A stretch of DNA of 64,000 bases from Pseudohongiella sp. (GCA_030651695.1 JAUSCD010000031.1:186001-250000), one strand, 5' to 3'. Counted from the first letter of the stretch, positions 21,497 to 30,631 are shown. Numbers and translations: made by a program. The notes: generated from the sequence alone by a model not told the origin.

Positions 21497-22201
21497 ATGA
21501 GTCAGTTATTCCTGGTCAGACATGGTCAGGCGTCCTTTGGGGCTACAAATTATGATCAGCTGTCCGACCTTGGTTACCAGCAGGCGCGCTGGCTAGGAGA
21601 ACACTTTGGTGGATTGGACATAAAATTTGATCGCGTGGTAGCCGGCAGTCTTGCCCGACAACAGCAGACCGCGCAGGAAATACAGTCCGGAATTGGTCAG
21701 TCGCTACCCATTGACATCGATCCCGGATTTAACGAATTCGATTTCCACACTTTGACCCGGATTTATTGTCATAGCTGCAATATTGAGCTGCCCGGCACCT
21801 CGGATGGCGGTCGCTTGTTCTTCCAGATGCTGCGCAAGGCCATGGTAGCCTGGTCGCAGGATGAACTGTATGCTCAAACAGTGCCAGTGCAACAGCCATA
21901 CCCGGCAGCCCTGGAAACCTGGGATGAATTCTATCAACGGGTACACAGCGCCATGCAATCTCTGTCCGCGCCCGATGACGAACAAAACGTGCTGGTGGTC
22001 AGCTCAGGCGGGGCGATGGCGATGGCAGTCAGCCAGATTCTGGGGTGCGGGGTCGACACGCTGATCAATCTGAATCTGCAGACACGCAATACCGGCATCC
22101 ACCATTTTTATTTCAATCAGCGCGGTTTCCAGTTGGCTGCCTTTAATAACCAGCCACATTTGCAGCGCAAAGACCGTTTACATGCACTGACTTATACCTG
22201 A
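21497..22201 (+). CDS. Histidine phosphatase superfamily protein (phosphoglycerate mutase-like)
   Basis: The 234-residue protein carries the RHG motif (FLVRHGQASF) at residues 8-10 and a second catalytic segment VVSSGGAMAMAVS near 170, where the usual His of SHG is replaced by Ser-Gly-Gly. Family members are phosphomonoesterases or mutases. It is followed after about 80 bases by an aminoglycoside-phosphotransferase-like gene. Such pairs occur near acyl-CoA metabolism genes, but the substrate is not known. The changed second motif could reduce activity or shift substrate. Confidence 0.85.
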   Translation: MSQLFLVRHGQASFGATNYDQLSDLGYQQARWLGEHFGGLDIKFDRVVAGSLARQQQTAQEIQSGIGQSLPIDIDPGFNEFDFHTLTRIYCHSCNIELPGTSDGGRLFFQMLRKAMVAWSQDELYAQTVPVQQPYPAALETWDEFYQRVHSAMQSLSAPDDEQNVLVVSSGGAMAMAVSQILGCGVDTLINLNLQTRNTGIHHFYFNQRGFQLAAFNNQPHLQRKDRLHALTYT

Positions 22202-22256
22202 ACCATGACTGGCTGCGCGCATTGTGTCGGGAGGTGCGCCGGCGATCAGCAACCAA

Positions 22257-22280
22257 AATAAGAAAAACAGGAAACAACAA
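22257..22280 (+). promoter_or_regulatory. Candidate Hfq/Crc (CA) motifs before the phosphotransferase start
   Basis: AATAAGAA (22257-22264) and AACAACAA (22273-22280) both match AANAANAA. The second ends two bases before the ATG at 22283 and lies just after the AGG of the ribosome-binding site. In Pseudomonas such motifs at start codons are bound by Hfq with Crc to block translation during growth on preferred carbon sources. The match is seen; the function is inferred from the CrcZ-like RNA at 38554. Confidence 0.45.
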
Positions 22281-22282
22281 AC

Positions 22283-23320
22283 ATGAACGCTCAAGAGGGA
22301 AAAGCACAGCTGTCGGCATTGACAGCGTGGATCAGCCAGCATGCACCACAGCTCGGCAGCGCCTTATCTTTACAAAAGTTTGATGCCGGCCAGTCAAATC
22401 CCAGTTTTCTGCTGAAGTGCGACCACCGCCAACTGGTATTGCGTCGCAAACCCGCAGGCGAACTGCTGGCATCTGCGCATGCTGTTGACCGCGAATTCCG
22501 CCTGATCAGCGCGCTCCAAAACACACCGGTTCCGGTGCCTGAAGCAATCGCCCTGTGTGAGGACAATAGTGTGATCGGGAGCATGTTCTACCTGATGTCA
22601 TACGAGCCAGGTGACATACTCTGGGACCCGGCACTGCCAGAGATAATCCGGAACAGGCGCGCTGATTATTATTTTTCATTGGTTGGAACACTGGCTGAGT
22701 TACATCGGGTCGACTACAAAGCCTGCGGACTTGAGGATTTTGGCAAACCGGGTAATTATTACGCCCGCCAACTGGCTCGCTGGAGTTCGCAATACGAAGC
22801 GTCAGCCACCGCCGTCATTAATGAGATGGATCAACTGATCACCTGGTTGGCTGACAATACGCCGGCAGACGACGGCCAAAGCTGCATCATTCACGGCGAT
22901 TACCGTTTAGACAATGTGATTTTTCATCGCGGCGAATCAAAAATTCGTGCGGTGCTTGACTGGGAACTGGCCACTCTGGGGCACCCAATGGCTGACCTTG
23001 CCTATTATCTGATGGCGCTGCGCCTGCCACGCACAGGCGAGATCAAAGGATTGCAAAATGAAGATCTTGCCACACTGGGCATCCCGGACGAAGACAGCCT
23101 GATCGATCACTACTGCCACGTTCGGGGCATAAATCGCCCGGCACATACAGAGTTCTACCTGGCGTTCAGTTTTTTCCGTCTGGCAGCAATCTTGCAAGGC
23201 GTTTACAAACGAGGTCTGGACGGCAACGCCTCCAGCGAACGCGCCATTCGCATGGGAAAACTGGTGCAACCGCTGGCGGCTATGGGCTTGTCGGTGACGC
23301 GCCAGGCGGCTGGCATTTGA
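22283..23320 (+). CDS. Phosphotransferase (APH/ACAD10-like) family protein
   Basis: The 345-residue protein has the APH-fold catalytic motif HGDYRLDNVIFH near residue 205 and the metal-binding DWELATLGHPMADLAYYL. This subgroup resembles the kinase domain of ACAD10 and usually lies with acyl-CoA dehydrogenases; it is thought to phosphorylate hydroxy-acids or their CoA esters. No acyl-CoA dehydrogenase lies next to it. It follows the histidine phosphatase gene, probably in one unit. Two A-rich AANAANAA motifs cover its ribosome-binding region. Confidence 0.88.
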   Translation: MNAQEGKAQLSALTAWISQHAPQLGSALSLQKFDAGQSNPSFLLKCDHRQLVLRRKPAGELLASAHAVDREFRLISALQNTPVPVPEAIALCEDNSVIGSMFYLMSYEPGDILWDPALPEIIRNRRADYYFSLVGTLAELHRVDYKACGLEDFGKPGNYYARQLARWSSQYEASATAVINEMDQLITWLADNTPADDGQSCIIHGDYRLDNVIFHRGESKIRAVLDWELATLGHPMADLAYYLMALRLPRTGEIKGLQNEDLATLGIPDEDSLIDHYCHVRGINRPAHTEFYLAFSFFRLAAILQGVYKRGLDGNASSERAIRMGKLVQPLAAMGLSVTRQAAGI

Positions 23321-23385
23321 GACCCATTGCATTCTAGGAACGGCGATTGTTTAGTGCTACCATCCGGAGGCTTGCAGGAAAACAT

Positions 23386-23393
23386 AATAAAAA
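23386..23393 (+). promoter_or_regulatory. Candidate Hfq/Crc (CA) motif before the DUF4212 gene
   Basis: AATAAAAA, inside AACATAATAAAAACC, lies directly upstream of the Shine-Dalgarno GAGGG (23396-23400) of the transporter operon. It fits AANAANAA. A single A-rich octamer can occur by chance; the position next to a ribosome-binding site of a transporter makes it worth listing. Confidence 0.3.
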
Positions 23394-23406
23394 CCGAGGG
23401 TAACGC

Positions 23407-23718
23407 ATGCGCGATGAACACGCTCGAGCCTACTGGAAAGCCAACGTACGTATTCTGACTACGTTGCTCAGTATCTGGTTCTTTATTTCTTTTGTCTGCG
23501 GCATTCTGCTGGCGGATTTCCTTGACCAATTTCGTTTCGCCGGTTTTAAACTCGGCTTCTGGATTGCGCAACAAGGCTCAATCTATGTCTTTGTCATCCT
23601 GATCATTGTGTACGTGTTCTGGATGGACAAGCTGGATGCACGCTACAAAGACTCTGTTAGCAAAACAGCTGGCGAAACTGCTGCCAAAATAAAAGAACAG
23701 GAGGAGTCCAGGTCATGA
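23407..23718 (+). CDS. DUF4212 small subunit of a sodium/solute symporter
   Basis: The 103-residue protein has two membrane segments (about 17-40 and 55-80) and the DUF4212 pattern: YWKANVRILTTLLSIWFF and FKLGFWIAQQGSIYVFVILI. Genes of this family are paired with a large sodium:solute symporter, as here, where the start of the symporter overlaps its stop (ATGA). It probably supports assembly or activity of that transporter. The substrate is most likely a short carboxylic acid such as acetate or lactate, by family knowledge only. Confidence 0.9.
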   Translation: MRDEHARAYWKANVRILTTLLSIWFFISFVCGILLADFLDQFRFAGFKLGFWIAQQGSIYVFVILIIVYVFWMDKLDARYKDSVSKTAGETAAKIKEQEESRS

Positions 23719-25394
23719 GCAGTGTTCAACTCTGGACTTATCTCTTTATCGGCCTGTCCTTTGGTCTTTATATTGCTATCGCCATCTGGTCCCGCGCAGG
23801 CTCCACTCATGAGTTTTATGTCGCTGGCGGTGGCGTGCACCCGGTGGCCAATGGCATGGCAACTGCGGCAGACTGGATGTCCGCGGCATCCTTTATTTCC
23901 ATGGCCGGCCTGATCTCCTTCCTCGGCAGGGACGGCACGTTTTACCTGATGGGCTGGACTGGCGGTTATGTTCTGCTGGCCCTGTTGCTGGCCCCCTATC
24001 TGAGAAAATTTGGCAAATTTACCGTGCCGGACTTTATTGGCGACCGATACTACTCAAAAAGCGCGCGTCTGGTAGCCATCTTCTGTGCCATTTCTGTCTC
24101 TTTTGTTTACGTCTGCGGACAGATGCAGGGAGCAGGTATCGTTTTTTCAAGATTTCTGGAAGTAGATATTACCACCGGCGTCATCATTGGTATGACTGTG
24201 GTGTTTTTTTACGCAGTGCTCGGAGGCATGAAAGGCATCACCTACACCCAAGTGGCGCAGTATTGTGTGCTGATATTCGCATATATGGTGCCAGCGATTT
24301 TCATATCCATGATGCTGACCGGCAACCCAATTCCCCAACTGGGCTTTGGCTCTGAATTAACGCCTGAACATGGCGGCGGTTATTTGCTGGACAGGCTCGA
24401 CAATATCAGCGAGCAACTTGGATTCGCGGCTTACACTGAAGGCCAGCGCGGCACTCAGGATGTGTTTTTTATTACAGCAGCACTGATGTTCGGGACCGCT
24501 GGTTTGCCGCACGTCATCATCCGCTTTTTTACCGTACCCAGCGTACGCGCCGCCCGTCAGTCGGCAGCTTACGCGCTGGTGTTCATTGGTATTTTGTACA
24601 CGACTGCACCAGCTGTGGCGGCGTTTGCCAAAACCAATCTGATGAACACCGTCAACAATGCTGTGTATGAAGAGTTACCTGAGTGGTTCCGCACCTGGGA
24701 GAACACTCGTCTGATCAGTTTCGAAGATAAAAATGGTGATGGTCGGGTGCAGTATGTGGCCGACCCGGCTACCAATGAGCTGACAGTGAACCGCGACATC
24801 ATGGTGTTGGCTAACCCGGAAATCGCAGGCCTGCCTGATTGGGTAGTGGCCCTGGTAGCAGCAGGTGCGCTTGCGGCGGCGCTGTCAACGGCTGCCGGTC
24901 TACTGTTGGTTATCTCAACTGCGGTGTCTCACGACTTGCTCAAACGCAGCCTGATGCCACATATCACAGAAAAGCAGGAACTGTTTTACGCGCGGCTGGC
25001 AATTTTTGTGGCCATTCTGATCGCGGGGTACTTCGGAATCAATCCGCCCGGCTTTGTTGCCGAGGTGGTGGCCTTCGCGTTCGGGTTGGCGGCGGCATCA
25101 TTTTTCCCTGCCATTGTGCTGGGAATTTTCTATCGCCGCATGAATCGTCAAGGCGCCGTGGCCGGCATGGTAGCGGGTTTCACATTTACCGCGTTTTATA
25201 TTATTTACTTCAAATTCATATCACCCGAAACCAGCAACCCTGACTTCTGGCTGTTCGGTATTTCCCCGGAAGGCATAGGCACCATGGGAACCCTGATCAA
25301 TACTGTGGTTGCGTTGACAGTATGCCGTTTTACTCCGGCCCCACCACGCGACATTCAGCAGATGGTGGAAGAAATACGGTTGCCGGGGCACTAA
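23715..25394 (+). CDS. Sodium:solute symporter, large subunit (VC_2705/ActP-like)
   Basis: The 559-residue inner-membrane protein has about 12-13 hydrophobic segments and SSS-family blocks: EFYVAGGGVHPVANGMATAADWMSAASF near the N-terminus, YFAVLGG-like YAVLGGMKGITYTQVAQY, and AAALSTAAGLLLVISTAVSHD. It belongs to the branch paired with DUF4212 and related to acetate permease ActP. A soluble loop of about 60 residues at 310-370 (ENTRLISFEDKNGDGRVQY) is typical of this branch. The acs gene in the same window fits short-acid uptake, but the substrate is not proven. Confidence 0.92.
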   Translation: MSSVQLWTYLFIGLSFGLYIAIAIWSRAGSTHEFYVAGGGVHPVANGMATAADWMSAASFISMAGLISFLGRDGTFYLMGWTGGYVLLALLLAPYLRKFGKFTVPDFIGDRYYSKSARLVAIFCAISVSFVYVCGQMQGAGIVFSRFLEVDITTGVIIGMTVVFFYAVLGGMKGITYTQVAQYCVLIFAYMVPAIFISMMLTGNPIPQLGFGSELTPEHGGGYLLDRLDNISEQLGFAAYTEGQRGTQDVFFITAALMFGTAGLPHVIIRFFTVPSVRAARQSAAYALVFIGILYTTAPAVAAFAKTNLMNTVNNAVYEELPEWFRTWENTRLISFEDKNGDGRVQYVADPATNELTVNRDIMVLANPEIAGLPDWVVALVAAGALAAALSTAAGLLLVISTAVSHDLLKRSLMPHITEKQELFYARLAIFVAILIAGYFGINPPGFVAEVVAFAFGLAAASFFPAIVLGIFYRRMNRQGAVAGMVAGFTFTAFYIIYFKFISPETSNPDFWLFGISPEGIGTMGTLINTVVALTVCRFTPAPPRDIQQMVEEIRLPGH

Positions 25395-25417
25395 GCATCG
25401 GCGCCAAAACCAGAGGC

Positions 25418-26239
25418 TCAGTCATCCGTTATTTCTATAACCGGTGCCTGGGCCTTCTGGCTTTGCAGGGTTTCAACTTGCAGTAGCAGCTGCCTTGCCA
25501 GGTCATGATAAGCACCGGCAACTGCACTTTCAGGTAACGCGATCAGCAGTGGTGTGCCCGCATCAGTATGCTCGCGGATAGACAGATCCAACGGCAAAGA
25601 TCCAATCACACTGACGCCATAGTCCCGCGCCAGTTGCTCACCACCACCGACACCAAAAATGGCTTCGGCATGCCCGCAGTTTGAGCAGATATGCACACCC
25701 ATGTTCTCTACGACACCCAGCAACGGCACATTCACCTTTCGGAACATCTCAATGCCTTTGCGCGCGTCCAGCAATGCAACATCCTGCGGTGTAGTAACTA
25801 TCACGGCACCGGTCAAACTTACACCCTGCGTCAGGCTGAGCTGGATATCACCGGTGCCCGGAGGCATATCGATGATCAGGAAATCCAGTTCACCCCACAG
25901 CGTGGATTTCAACATCTGGTTGAACGCGCCCACAATCATCGGCGCGCGCCACACCATAGCAGTGGTCGGGTCAACCAGATAGGCAATAGAGTTAGTGGCA
26001 AGACCATGCGCCATTACAGGCTTCATCAGCTGCTTATCGACAATTTCCGGACGTGTGCCAGCCTTCACGCCCAACATTAATTGCTGGCTGGGCCCATAGA
26101 TGTCGGCATCCAACAGACCAACACGGTATCCCTGCTGGAGCAGAGCAACTGACAAATTGATGGCCGTGGTGGATTTGCCCACTCCGCCCTTGCCAGAAGC
26201 AATACAAATAATGTGTTTTATGCCAGCCAGATTATCCAC
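25418..26239 (-). CDS. apbC: Mrp/ApbC iron-sulfur cluster carrier ATPase
   Basis: The 273-residue protein has the deviant Walker A motif SGKGGVGKST near residue 15, DMPPGTGDIQLSL, and the CxxC pair in HICSNCGHAEAIFG that binds the transferable [4Fe-4S] cluster. It acts in the cytoplasm as a scaffold/carrier for Fe-S assembly. The N-terminal MIP18-like domain seen in longer Mrp proteins is absent, so this is the short form. It is convergent with the symporter gene. Confidence 0.94.
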   Translation of the reverse strand: MDNLAGIKHIICIASGKGGVGKSTTAINLSVALLQQGYRVGLLDADIYGPSQQLMLGVKAGTRPEIVDKQLMKPVMAHGLATNSIAYLVDPTTAMVWRAPMIVGAFNQMLKSTLWGELDFLIIDMPPGTGDIQLSLTQGVSLTGAVIVTTPQDVALLDARKGIEMFRKVNVPLLGVVENMGVHICSNCGHAEAIFGVGGGEQLARDYGVSVIGSLPLDLSIREHTDAGTPLLIALPESAVAGAYHDLARQLLLQVETLQSQKAQAPVIEITDD

Positions 26240-26440
26240 GTCAGTTCTCCTTTAAATGCCGCGCCATTATGCTTGTTCAAGCTTGAATTGTCTGCGCTTT
26301 CCTCGCGCCATGAAACGGACAGTAACCTGTGAGCAAGGCACGATTTGGCACAGTTGGTTTCTCTGGTGAGGCTTGATCTATGGTATAAAACGTTGTTCTA
26401 TTAACACTGTCATCACGTTCTGCTACCGGGACAGTTTTTT

Positions 26441-27100
26441 ATGATGAGTACCCGCATGGATCATGATCATCACTACACCACTGGCTTGTTGCTGCGCCAA
26501 CCGTTGCGATTCGGGCGAGTGCTGACGCGAATTTTTCGCTCATGCGGTTCGATATTATCAGTTCTGGCTATTGCCGCAGGCGCAAATGCCCAGTCAACCG
26601 ACCCGCTGGCTGCTGCTCAGGAAGGGTTCGATCACCCTGTGAAATTCGCGATTTATTCGACTGCCTGGCACCTGAGCACAAATGCCGGCTTGCGCGTGGT
26701 AGCTCAAAATCAGAGCAACGAAGCAATTGAGCTGCGCAGTGTTGTATTCAGAAATGAAACCGGTGATGGCAACGATACCGAGCTGCAACTCAATATGCAG
26801 GTAGCGCCCGGAAAATGGGCTGAACTTCAACTTCCTTATCAGGATCTGCTGTCTGGCCATGAGTGCGTCGTCCGCACCATGCAAGACGATTGGAAACTGG
26901 TAGAGATTTCAAACTATACGCTGAACCCCTCAGTACGTGGCCTTATCATCGAAAATACGCGCTCTTTCCGAATCTACCAATGCGTACGCGCAGTGCGAAC
27001 TACCTGGGTTTACGCCGGAAGCTCTCATGAAGGTGGCAACGAGGAAAAAGTCGACAACCAGTGGCTGATGTATCACTTTGAACGCCTGCCACTGGATTGA
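26441..27100 (+). CDS. Uncharacterised exported protein
   Basis: I do not recognise this 219-residue protein. An N-terminal hydrophobic stretch (SILSVLAIAAGANAQ, about 32-46) ending in AxA suggests a signal peptide with an unusually long, basic N-region starting MMSTRMDHDHHY; the true start may be internal. The mature part is beta-rich by appearance and has two cysteines (in HECVVR and YQCVRAV) that could form a disulfide. It is divergent from apbC and convergent with the lipoprotein gene at 27130. Codon use looks like its neighbours. Confidence 0.75.
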   Translation: MMSTRMDHDHHYTTGLLLRQPLRFGRVLTRIFRSCGSILSVLAIAAGANAQSTDPLAAAQEGFDHPVKFAIYSTAWHLSTNAGLRVVAQNQSNEAIELRSVVFRNETGDGNDTELQLNMQVAPGKWAELQLPYQDLLSGHECVVRTMQDDWKLVEISNYTLNPSVRGLIIENTRSFRIYQCVRAVRTTWVYAGSSHEGGNEEKVDNQWLMYHFERLPLD

Positions 27101-27129
27101 TCGGTAAAACATCAGATCAGACCAGCGGC

Positions 27130-27762
27130 TTAATTGGATAGCGCCTGGGCTTGTTGAACCAATGCGTTCTTGCGCGCCTCCAGCTCAGCAATCAATGCTT
27201 TCTGCAGCGGTTCGACGGTGTTGCCTTGAGCGTCTACATTTTCATACTTGAGTTGTTCGCTTGCCAGCATCTGCAAAAGTTCTTCTGCCGCTGTAATTGC
27301 CTGGCTCAGGGTGGCGTTGGCTTGCTCACGACGACGCACATTGGCTTCGGTGTCGGCCAGTCTGCGCTGTAAAGCAGCGATCTGGTTGTCCTGCTCAAGT
27401 TGCAGCCTCGCAATTTCAGCCTGTTGTTGCTGTCGCTGCAGTTCGGCGGCCTGGCGCGCGCGCTGCTCAGCCTGTTGTTCAGCCCGCTCACGCGCCGCAG
27501 CCAGTTCTTCGCGCTCTACGCGCAGGCGTTCGAGTTCGGCACGCAGTTCGCGCTCACTGCGCTCAGCCTCCAGCCGGGCCAGTTCCGCCACACGGGCGCG
27601 GTCCGCCATTTCAGCGGCTTCGGCCGCAGCCTGTTGCTGAGCAAGCATGGCTTCTTGTTCAGCGCGTTGACTGGCACAGGCAGCCAGGGACAGTATCAAC
27701 ACCACAGATAAAGCTCTGGCCGCTTTTTTGCTGGTTTTGATCGTACTGATAGTCATAAACAT
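27130..27762 (-). CDS. Coiled-coil lipoprotein, uncharacterised
   Basis: The 210-residue protein has an N-terminal signal with a lipobox (LSLAACAS, Cys near residue 29), so it is probably anchored in the outer membrane. From about residue 33 to 150 it is a Glu/Ala/Arg/Gln-rich coiled coil with many QQQ and AEQ runs. The C-terminal part (LQKALIAELEARKNALVQQAQALSN) is also helical. It resembles the broad DUF4398/Pal-linked helical lipoproteins only in general form; no function can be assigned. A start two codons downstream (MTIS) is possible. Confidence 0.75.
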   Translation of the reverse strand: MFMTISTIKTSKKAARALSVVLILSLAACASQRAEQEAMLAQQQAAAEAAEMADRARVAELARLEAERSERELRAELERLRVEREELAAARERAEQQAEQRARQAAELQRQQQQAEIARLQLEQDNQIAALQRRLADTEANVRRREQANATLSQAITAAEELLQMLASEQLKYENVDAQGNTVEPLQKALIAELEARKNALVQQAQALSN

Positions 27763-27921
27763 TTCCCGGAATAAGATTCGGCATTGACTGCAAAAGCAGG
27801 TATCAATAAAGCAGGCAGCAAGCTGCGTAATTATGACTACTTTATAATGACTGAGCCATACGTTGCCAGCGTGTTACCCGGTCACAGTGCTATCAGGCTA
27901 TTATTTGTAACAGAGAGAGCA

Positions 27922-27950
27922 CTGACCCCGGCCCTTGCTTCCCGTATAAT
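27922..27950 (+). promoter_or_regulatory. Sigma-70 promoter for the gene at 27983
   Basis: CTGACC (27922-27927) and a perfect TATAAT (27945-27950) are spaced by 17 bases. Transcription would begin near 27957, giving a leader of about 26-35 bases before the start codon. Confidence 0.55.
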
Positions 27951-27982
27951 CTACCGGACACTACCATTCCGATACAAACTGA

Positions 27983-29347
27983 ATGCTAACTATGACTAAA
28001 CGCCAGCGTCGATTATTGCTGATTGTGTGCGCCCCCCTGCTTTTGCTGGTCGCGCTGGCTCTGGTATTGGCTGCATTGACCCTCAGTTTCAGCCCGTTGG
28101 TGAGCACGGGCGGCGCGCTGACCGATGCCGAGGTACGCCAGGTAGAGCAGTGGATTGTTGATAACAGCCCGTCAAGATTTGAGGAGCAAGGTGCCCGGGA
28201 CCTTAGCCTGACTGATGAGCAGCTTAACCTGCTGAGCGCCTTTGCGCTGTCCAACATCCCGCAACTACACGCAATTTCAATTGATTTTGATATTAACGGC
28301 AGCCAGGCTGATGCCCGCATGAGCATTCCCCGGGACCTTGGTCCGTTAACCGTGTACCTGAATCTTCGTGCCCGTTTCGCTCAGGATAAGGGACGGGCTC
28401 GATTGATTGAACTGCACGCCGGCAGACTTACGGTGCCACGACCTGTCATGCGTTCTGCAGAACAGATTGCAGGATACAGGCTGGCGTATGCCAGTACCGC
28501 CAGCCAGGAGCTTGCACAAGTGCGTCATAGTGTCGTGTCCTATGAGCTGTCAGACGACATGCTGCTGTTGCGCCTGGAGTGGGAGCCTGAGGTACTACTG
28601 CAACTGCGCTCACAGGCTCAACAGATCTTTGTCTCCGAAGAAGATCGCAAGCGCATCATCGCATACCACAGTCTTATCAATATAATCGCTCAAGACGCCA
28701 TAACACAGCGGCGGCAGGTCCCGCTGCATGCCTTTATACCGGCGCTTTACAAGTTGGCTGCTGAGCGTTCAGGCCAGCCCGGTGCCGACGCAGCCTCTGA
28801 GAACCGCAGCCTGCTGCAGGCCTTATCTTTTTTTGTAAACGACCTGCCTATTACCCAGTTGCTGGGTAAGCGAGAAGGAGAGGTGTTACCGGATAATCCA
28901 TCGATGATTGTAATGCTGTACCAGCGCCATGATCTCAGTCGCCACTTTGTCAGTGCAGCGGCAATAGCGGCATCTGCCGGTGTCGGCATTGCTGAAGTGC
29001 TTTCCAACAGCAAGGAAGTGCATGACGCGCGCTACGGCACCGGATTCAGCTTTAGTGACATGACTGCCAACGTTGCTGGCGTCACTCTCGGCGAGACGAC
29101 TACCGCCGATCATTCAACTGCGCTGTTCATGCAACAAAAGCTTATGAAATCCCATTCTGAGTCTGACTACATGCCGGAACCACGCACAGACTCCGATGGT
29201 ATAAACGAAGAAAACTTTATAGCCCGTTTTGGAGACCGCACAAGTACCGTTTATCTGAATCGGCTGCAGGAAATCGAACACAGTGTCAGAGCGCTGCCTT
29301 TGTATAAAAAGGAAGAGACTGAAACAGAAAACACTGGCGCATTCTAA
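27983..29347 (+). CDS. Uncharacterised membrane-anchored protein
   Basis: The 454-residue protein has a basic N-terminus and one membrane segment (RRLLLIVCAPLLLLVALAL, about 9-35), then a large domain that should be periplasmic. I do not recognise the family. A middle part with regular beta-like segments (HAISIDFDINGSQADARMSIP) precedes a helical region, and near residue 350 lies RYGTGFSFSDMTANVAGV, a compact motif that looks conserved. ATG at 27992 is an alternative start. It has its own promoter and is followed after about 30 bases by the PLP-enzyme gene. Confidence 0.8.
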   Translation: MLTMTKRQRRLLLIVCAPLLLLVALALVLAALTLSFSPLVSTGGALTDAEVRQVEQWIVDNSPSRFEEQGARDLSLTDEQLNLLSAFALSNIPQLHAISIDFDINGSQADARMSIPRDLGPLTVYLNLRARFAQDKGRARLIELHAGRLTVPRPVMRSAEQIAGYRLAYASTASQELAQVRHSVVSYELSDDMLLLRLEWEPEVLLQLRSQAQQIFVSEEDRKRIIAYHSLINIIAQDAITQRRQVPLHAFIPALYKLAAERSGQPGADAASENRSLLQALSFFVNDLPITQLLGKREGEVLPDNPSMIVMLYQRHDLSRHFVSAAAIAASAGVGIAEVLSNSKEVHDARYGTGFSFSDMTANVAGVTLGETTTADHSTALFMQQKLMKSHSESDYMPEPRTDSDGINEENFIARFGDRTSTVYLNRLQEIEHSVRALPLYKKEETETENTGAF

Positions 29348-29377
29348 GATACTTAATTCAAAAGGACATCAACGTAC

Positions 29378-30628
29378 ATGAGCAAGTCGGATAGCCAGGG
29401 GCTGCACAACGGGTTTACCACCGCCAATCTGCATAATGACCGGCGCGACAAACCCGAGCACGGGGTATTACATAAACCCATTCATACGTCGGTCGCTTAC
29501 ACATACGACGATGCGCGGGATCTGGCCGCAGTTTTTCAGGGAAAAATGCCCGGATATAACTATGGTCGCCAGCAGAATCCGACTGTTAATGCCTTGCAAA
29601 ACCGTATCACTCTGATGGAGCAAGGCATTGCCAGCACGGCCTTTGCCACCGGCATGGCGGCAATAGGCTCAACCATGTTTGCGCTGTTAAAAAGCGGTGA
29701 TCATGTGATTTCCAGCGCGTTCCTGTTTGGCAATACCAATAGCCTGTTTAACACTTTCCGCAACTTTGGGGTGGAAGTCAGCTTTGTGGACACGACCTCA
29801 GTGGAGAACGTAAAAGCCGCCCTGCAGCCCAACACCCGACTGGTGTTTACTGAGACCATCGCCAACCCGGTCACACAGGTCGCCGATCTGGAAGCTATTG
29901 GCGAATTGTGCAAAAACCGTCAGCTGATTTACGTGGTCGATAACACCATGACATCACCTTGGTTGTTTAAACCCAAAACGGTTAATGCCACATTTGTAGT
30001 GAACTCGCTAACCAAATACATCGGTGGTCACGGCAATGCTCTGGGCGGCATGCTCACCGACACGGGTCTGTATGACTGGACTCAGTCGAGCAATATTCTG
30101 GAACTTTACAGGAAAGGTGACCCGGCACTTTGGGGGACAACCCAGATACGCAAAAAGGGACTTCGCGATTTTGGCGCCACTCTTGGACCAGAAGCCGCCC
30201 ATCATCTGGCAGTGGGCTCAGAGACCCTGCCGATGAGGATGGATCGTGCCAGCGACAATGCCCTGCTTCTGGCTGAGTTCTGCGAAGCACACCCAAAAGT
30301 GAAAAGAGTATATTTCCCGGGTTTAAAAAGTCATCCCCAGTATGAGCGCGCAAAAAAATTGTTTAACAAACCCGGGGCCATCATGAGCATCGATCTTGCC
30401 GACGGTGTTGACTGTTTTGACTTTCTGAACAAGCTGACTTGTGTGGTGGCATCCAGCAATCTGGGTGATACGCGTACATTGGCCATTCCTGTTGCACATA
30501 CCATTTTTTTTGAAATGGGCGCAGAACGGCGTGCATCCATGGGCATCGGTGACAATCTGATCCGGCTGTCGGTGGGCATAGAAGACATCAACGATCTGTT
30601 GGCAGATTTTGAGAACGCACTGAGCTGA
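29378..30628 (+). CDS. Cys/Met-metabolism PLP enzyme (cystathionine gamma-synthase family)
   Basis: The 416-residue protein belongs to the trans-sulfuration PLP family. The lysine that binds PLP lies in VNSLTKYIGGHGNALGG near residue 215, and DNTMTSPWLF and GYNYGRQQNPTV are typical. It could be a cystathionine gamma-synthase, an O-acyl-homoserine sulfhydrylase or a methionine gamma-lyase; residues alone do not decide. The branch with EHGVLHKPIHTSVAY at the N-terminus is usually named only at family level. The Rieske gene follows by four bases. Confidence 0.9.
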   Translation: MSKSDSQGLHNGFTTANLHNDRRDKPEHGVLHKPIHTSVAYTYDDARDLAAVFQGKMPGYNYGRQQNPTVNALQNRITLMEQGIASTAFATGMAAIGSTMFALLKSGDHVISSAFLFGNTNSLFNTFRNFGVEVSFVDTTSVENVKAALQPNTRLVFTETIANPVTQVADLEAIGELCKNRQLIYVVDNTMTSPWLFKPKTVNATFVVNSLTKYIGGHGNALGGMLTDTGLYDWTQSSNILELYRKGDPALWGTTQIRKKGLRDFGATLGPEAAHHLAVGSETLPMRMDRASDNALLLAEFCEAHPKVKRVYFPGLKSHPQYERAKKLFNKPGAIMSIDLADGVDCFDFLNKLTCVVASSNLGDTRTLAIPVAHTIFFEMGAERRASMGIGDNLIRLSVGIEDINDLLADFENALS

Positions 30629-30631
30629 AGC

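Noticed and set aside
26346-26361. TTTGGCACAG as a second sigma-54 promoter
   Set aside because: The GG is not followed by GC at the required ten-base spacing (TT is found instead).
27248-27640. Serine/alanine-rich frames opposite the coiled-coil lipoprotein gene
   Set aside because: Their low-complexity composition is the complement of the Glu/Ala/Gln-rich coiled coil; no real start.
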